This document shows positions 62,255 to 64,000 of a stretch of DNA of 64,000 nt, one piece after another. The notes below the pieces were generated by a model, which had not been told where the DNA came from, made no database searches, and was given only the letters and a program-made list of their open reading frames with translations. The position numbers were made by a program, and so were the translations under genes. Every line of letters begins with the position of its first letter. Position 1 is the first letter of the stretch. Source of the DNA: Uliginosibacterium aquaticum. Its GTDB lineage: Bacteria; Pseudomonadota; Gammaproteobacteria; Burkholderiales; Rhodocyclaceae. The stretch lies in assembly GCF_012972705.2 (NCBI RefSeq), contig NZ_JABCSC020000002.1, positions 248,001 to 312,000 of the forward strand, read 5' to 3'.

Positions 62255-63471
62255 CCCGCACACTCAAGCACCTGTTCAGCAGCAAGCTGCACCGCATCGC
62301 CGCCTGTGCGGCGCTCATCGTCTCCTCGGCCGCCTGGGCACCCACCGGACTCTACGCCGGCGTATCGGATGCTGGTCCGGATGCCACGATCACTCTGATC
62401 ATTCGTGACATTGAGCAGAACAAGCTCGATGTCGCGCTGGCACGCACCGAAAACCTGCTCGGGCTTTATCCGAATTTCCGGCTCGCTCACCTGATCCGTG
62501 GCGATCTGCTACTTGCGCGCACCCAGCCACTGGCAACCTTTGGCAATGCTGCAGGCGCGCCCGCCGACAAGCTGCGTGATCTGCGTGAAGAAGCCATTGC
62601 GCGCTTGCAGGGCTATCGCAATCGCCCAGCACAGAATCAAGTGCCCCGCTATCTGCTGCAGATGCGCGAAGATCAGAACCATGCGGTCGTGGTCGATACC
62701 AAGCAGTCCCGCCTCTATCTTTATCGCAACGAAAAAGGCCGTCCGGTCTTCGTCGCGGATTGGTATATCAGTCAGGGTAAAGCTGGCGCGGAGAAGCAGC
62801 GCGAGGGTGACAACAAAACCCCGGTTGGCCTCTACCAGGTCACCAGCGTGATGCCGCCAGAAAAGCTCACCGACTTCTACGGCAAGCGTGCCTTCCCGCT
62901 CAACTATCCCAATGAATGGGACAAGATGCAGGGGCGCAACGGTCACGGCATCTGGCTACACGGGGTACCACGCGATACATTCGCCCGCCCGCCCAAGGCC
63001 TCGGAAGGCTGCGTAGTACTAGCCAACCAAGACCTAGACGCTCTTTCCACCTATCTACAAATCGGTGTCACTCCAGTGATCATCAGCAACGGCATCGAAT
63101 GGCTGTCGCTGGATGACTGGCAGAACGAGCGCAGCGCACTGAATCAGGCTATCGACGACTGGCGGCGCGACTGGGAGAGCCGCGATGTCTCGCGCTACCT
63201 GTCCCACTACTCCACCCGCTTCAAGACCAATGATCAGAATTTTGAAGCCTGGGCACGTCAGAAACGTGAAGTCACTGCTGGAAAAACCTGGGTCAAAGTC
63301 GAGCTGCGCAATCTGAGCGTGCTACGCAACCCGGGCAGCCAGGATGAGATGGTCATGGTCAGTTTCGAGCAGGACTACCGCAGCAGCAATCTCAACAATG
63401 TCGCCAAGAAGCGCCAATACTGGCGCAAGGAAAACGGGCGCTGGAAAATCATCTACGAAGGAGTTGCCTGA
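62251..63471 (+). CDS. L,D-transpeptidase/carboxypeptidase, Csd6-like
   Basis: A 406-residue exported cell-wall enzyme. Residues 1-36 are a signal peptide. Residues about 130-285 are the YkuD fold with catalytic [10 protein letters not shown] and SEGCVVLAN, in which the Cys is kept but the usual His-Gly-Cys is Glu-Gly-Cys. Residues about 300-406 are an NTF2-like domain as in Helicobacter Csd6. These proteins trim or cross-link peptidoglycan stem peptides. The start is TTG 62251 overlapping the TPR stop (TTGA). A cyclophilin follows three bases later. Confidence 0.88.
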   Translation: MTRTLKHLFSSKLHRIAACAALIVSSAAWAPTGLYAGVSDAGPDATITLIIRDIEQNKLDVALARTENLLGLYPNFRLAHLIRGDLLLARTQPLATFGNAAGAPADKLRDLREEAIARLQGYRNRPAQNQVPRYLLQMREDQNHAVVVDTKQSRLYLYRNEKGRPVFVADWYISQGKAGAEKQREGDNKTPVGLYQVTSVMPPEKLTDFYGKRAFPLNYPNEWDKMQGRNGHGIWLHGVPRDTFARPPKASEGCVVLANQDLDALSTYLQIGVTPVIISNGIEWLSLDDWQNERSALNQAIDDWRRDWESRDVSRYLSHYSTRFKTNDQNFEAWARQKREVTAGKTWVKVELRNLSVLRNPGSQDEMVMVSFEQDYRSSNLNNVAKKRQYWRKENGRWKIIYEGVA

Positions 63472-63473
63472 AC

Positions 63474-64000
63474 ATGAGCACAACGATCATCCGACTGATG
63501 CGCTGCACCATGCTGTTGCTGAGTTGCCTGGCTCTGCCCGTTGCTGCCCAGTCTGCTGCACCCCGCGTTCAGGTCGTCACCAGCGCAGGCGAATTCACCC
63601 TCGAGTTGAACGCCGAGCGTGCGCCGAAGAGCGTTGCCAATTTCCTGAAGTACGTTGAAAGCGGCCATTACGCAGGCACCATCTTCCACCGTGTAATCAA
63701 GGATTTCATGATCCAGGGGGGCGGCTTTAGCGCCGACATGAGCCAGAAATCCGTGCAGGCGCCGATCCAGAACGAAGCCGCCAACGGCCTCAAGAATGCA
63801 CGCGGCAGCATTGCCATGGCCCGCACCGGCGACCCGCATTCCGCTACCGCCCAGTTCTTCATCAATACAGTGGATAACAACTTCCTCGACTACCCGGGCC
63901 AGGACGGCTGGGGCTACGCCGTATTCGGCAAGGTTGTGGCAGGGATGGACGTGATCGACAGGATCCGCAGCGTACCGACCACCAATGCCGGCATGCATCA
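63474..64000 (+). CDS. ppiA: periplasmic cyclophilin-type peptidyl-prolyl isomerase (right end missing)
   Basis: The first 175 codons are present and the frame is open to base 64000. Residues 1-25 are a signal peptide ([19 protein letters not shown]). Cyclophilin motifs: [50 protein letters not shown] and [18 protein letters not shown]. It catalyses proline isomerisation in the periplasm. It lies two bases past the L,D-transpeptidase stop, probably the third gene of the operon. A few C-terminal residues lie outside. Confidence 0.92.
   Translation, partial: MSTTIIRLMRCTMLLLSCLALPVAAQSAAPRVQVVTSAGEFTLELNAERAPKSVANFLKYVESGHYAGTIFHRVIKDFMIQGGGFSADMSQKSVQAPIQNEAANGLKNARGSIAMARTGDPHSATAQFFINTVDNNFLDYPGQDGWGYAVFGKVVAGMDVIDRIRSVPTTNAGMH

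Noticed and set aside
1-64000. CRISPR arrays, insertion sequences, prophage, rRNA and tRNA genes
   Set aside because: No regularly spaced repeats, transposase or integrase-like reading frames, or rRNA/tRNA-like sequence were recognised on reading.

Overview
The window reads as ordinary chromosomal DNA of a free-living, motile, nitrogen-fixing betaproteobacterium, most likely of the Rhodocyclales (Azoarcus/Uliginosibacterium-like). This rests on the gene mix: nifVWZM behind a sigma-54 promoter, quinol-type NO reductase with NsrR, a membrane formate dehydrogenase, flhBA, a PabB-PabC fusion and MTA-salvage MTIP. It is GC-rich, densely packed, and shows no recognisable insertion sequence, prophage, CRISPR array, rRNA or tRNA. 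The assignment is an inference from gene families; no alignment was run.

Layout. 1-4476: start of a cyclic beta-1,2-glucan synthase running off the left edge, then small envelope/stress genes (BON lipoprotein, CsbD, a periplasmic protein with repeated cysteine pairs) and two tandem Crp/Fnr-like regulators. 4689-6479: an exported amidohydrolase. 6581-17114: a sulfur island. On the minus strand lie a rhodanese, cysK, an EpsC/SrpH-type serine acetyltransferase, a small XRE regulator, a family 2A encapsulin shell and its cysteine-desulfurase cargo, then an OsmC-like protein behind a hairpin terminator. On the plus strand lie the sulfate importer genes cysTWA and cysB. Together they lead from sulfate uptake to cysteine and on to cysteine desulfuration inside a protein shell. 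17213-23611: formate dehydrogenase-N operon fdnGHI-fdhD-fdhE, with Cys rather than selenocysteine at the active site. 24005-27660: proQ and an Aap-type amino-acid ABC transporter without its ATPase. 27705-34873: a class II glutamine amidotransferase, qNOR behind two tandem NsrR-like operators, sirB2, nsrR, and nifVWZM behind a textbook -24/-12 promoter. 34912-38192: flhBA. 38350-42818: patatin, Fsr efflux pump, AraC regulator, peptide deformylase, MTIP. 43040-48117: typA, mltD, pabBC. 48156-58851: a c-di-GMP-type response regulator with degenerate GGDEF and EAL motifs, a very large AsmA-like DUF748 protein, the divergent ybbA/tesA pair, a DUF4124 protein, and the divergent selD/mnmH pair. 58852-64000: ParA-like ATPase, cysS, a TPR protein and a Csd6-like L,D-transpeptidase sharing a C-terminal domain, and a cyclophilin cut by the right edge.

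The most notable system is the encapsulin sulfur compartment (7087-9952) in its biosynthetic and transport context. The family is already described, so the less-described parts are its local control (a private promoter with TTTGATAA repeats beside an in-operon XRE gene), the OsmC gene behind a terminator, and the long disordered cargo N-terminus. Also worth a look: the paired NsrR sites, the degenerate GGDEF/EAL protein, two divergent gene pairs whose start codons touch or overlap, and the use of selenium (selD, mnmH) beside a Cys-type formate dehydrogenase.
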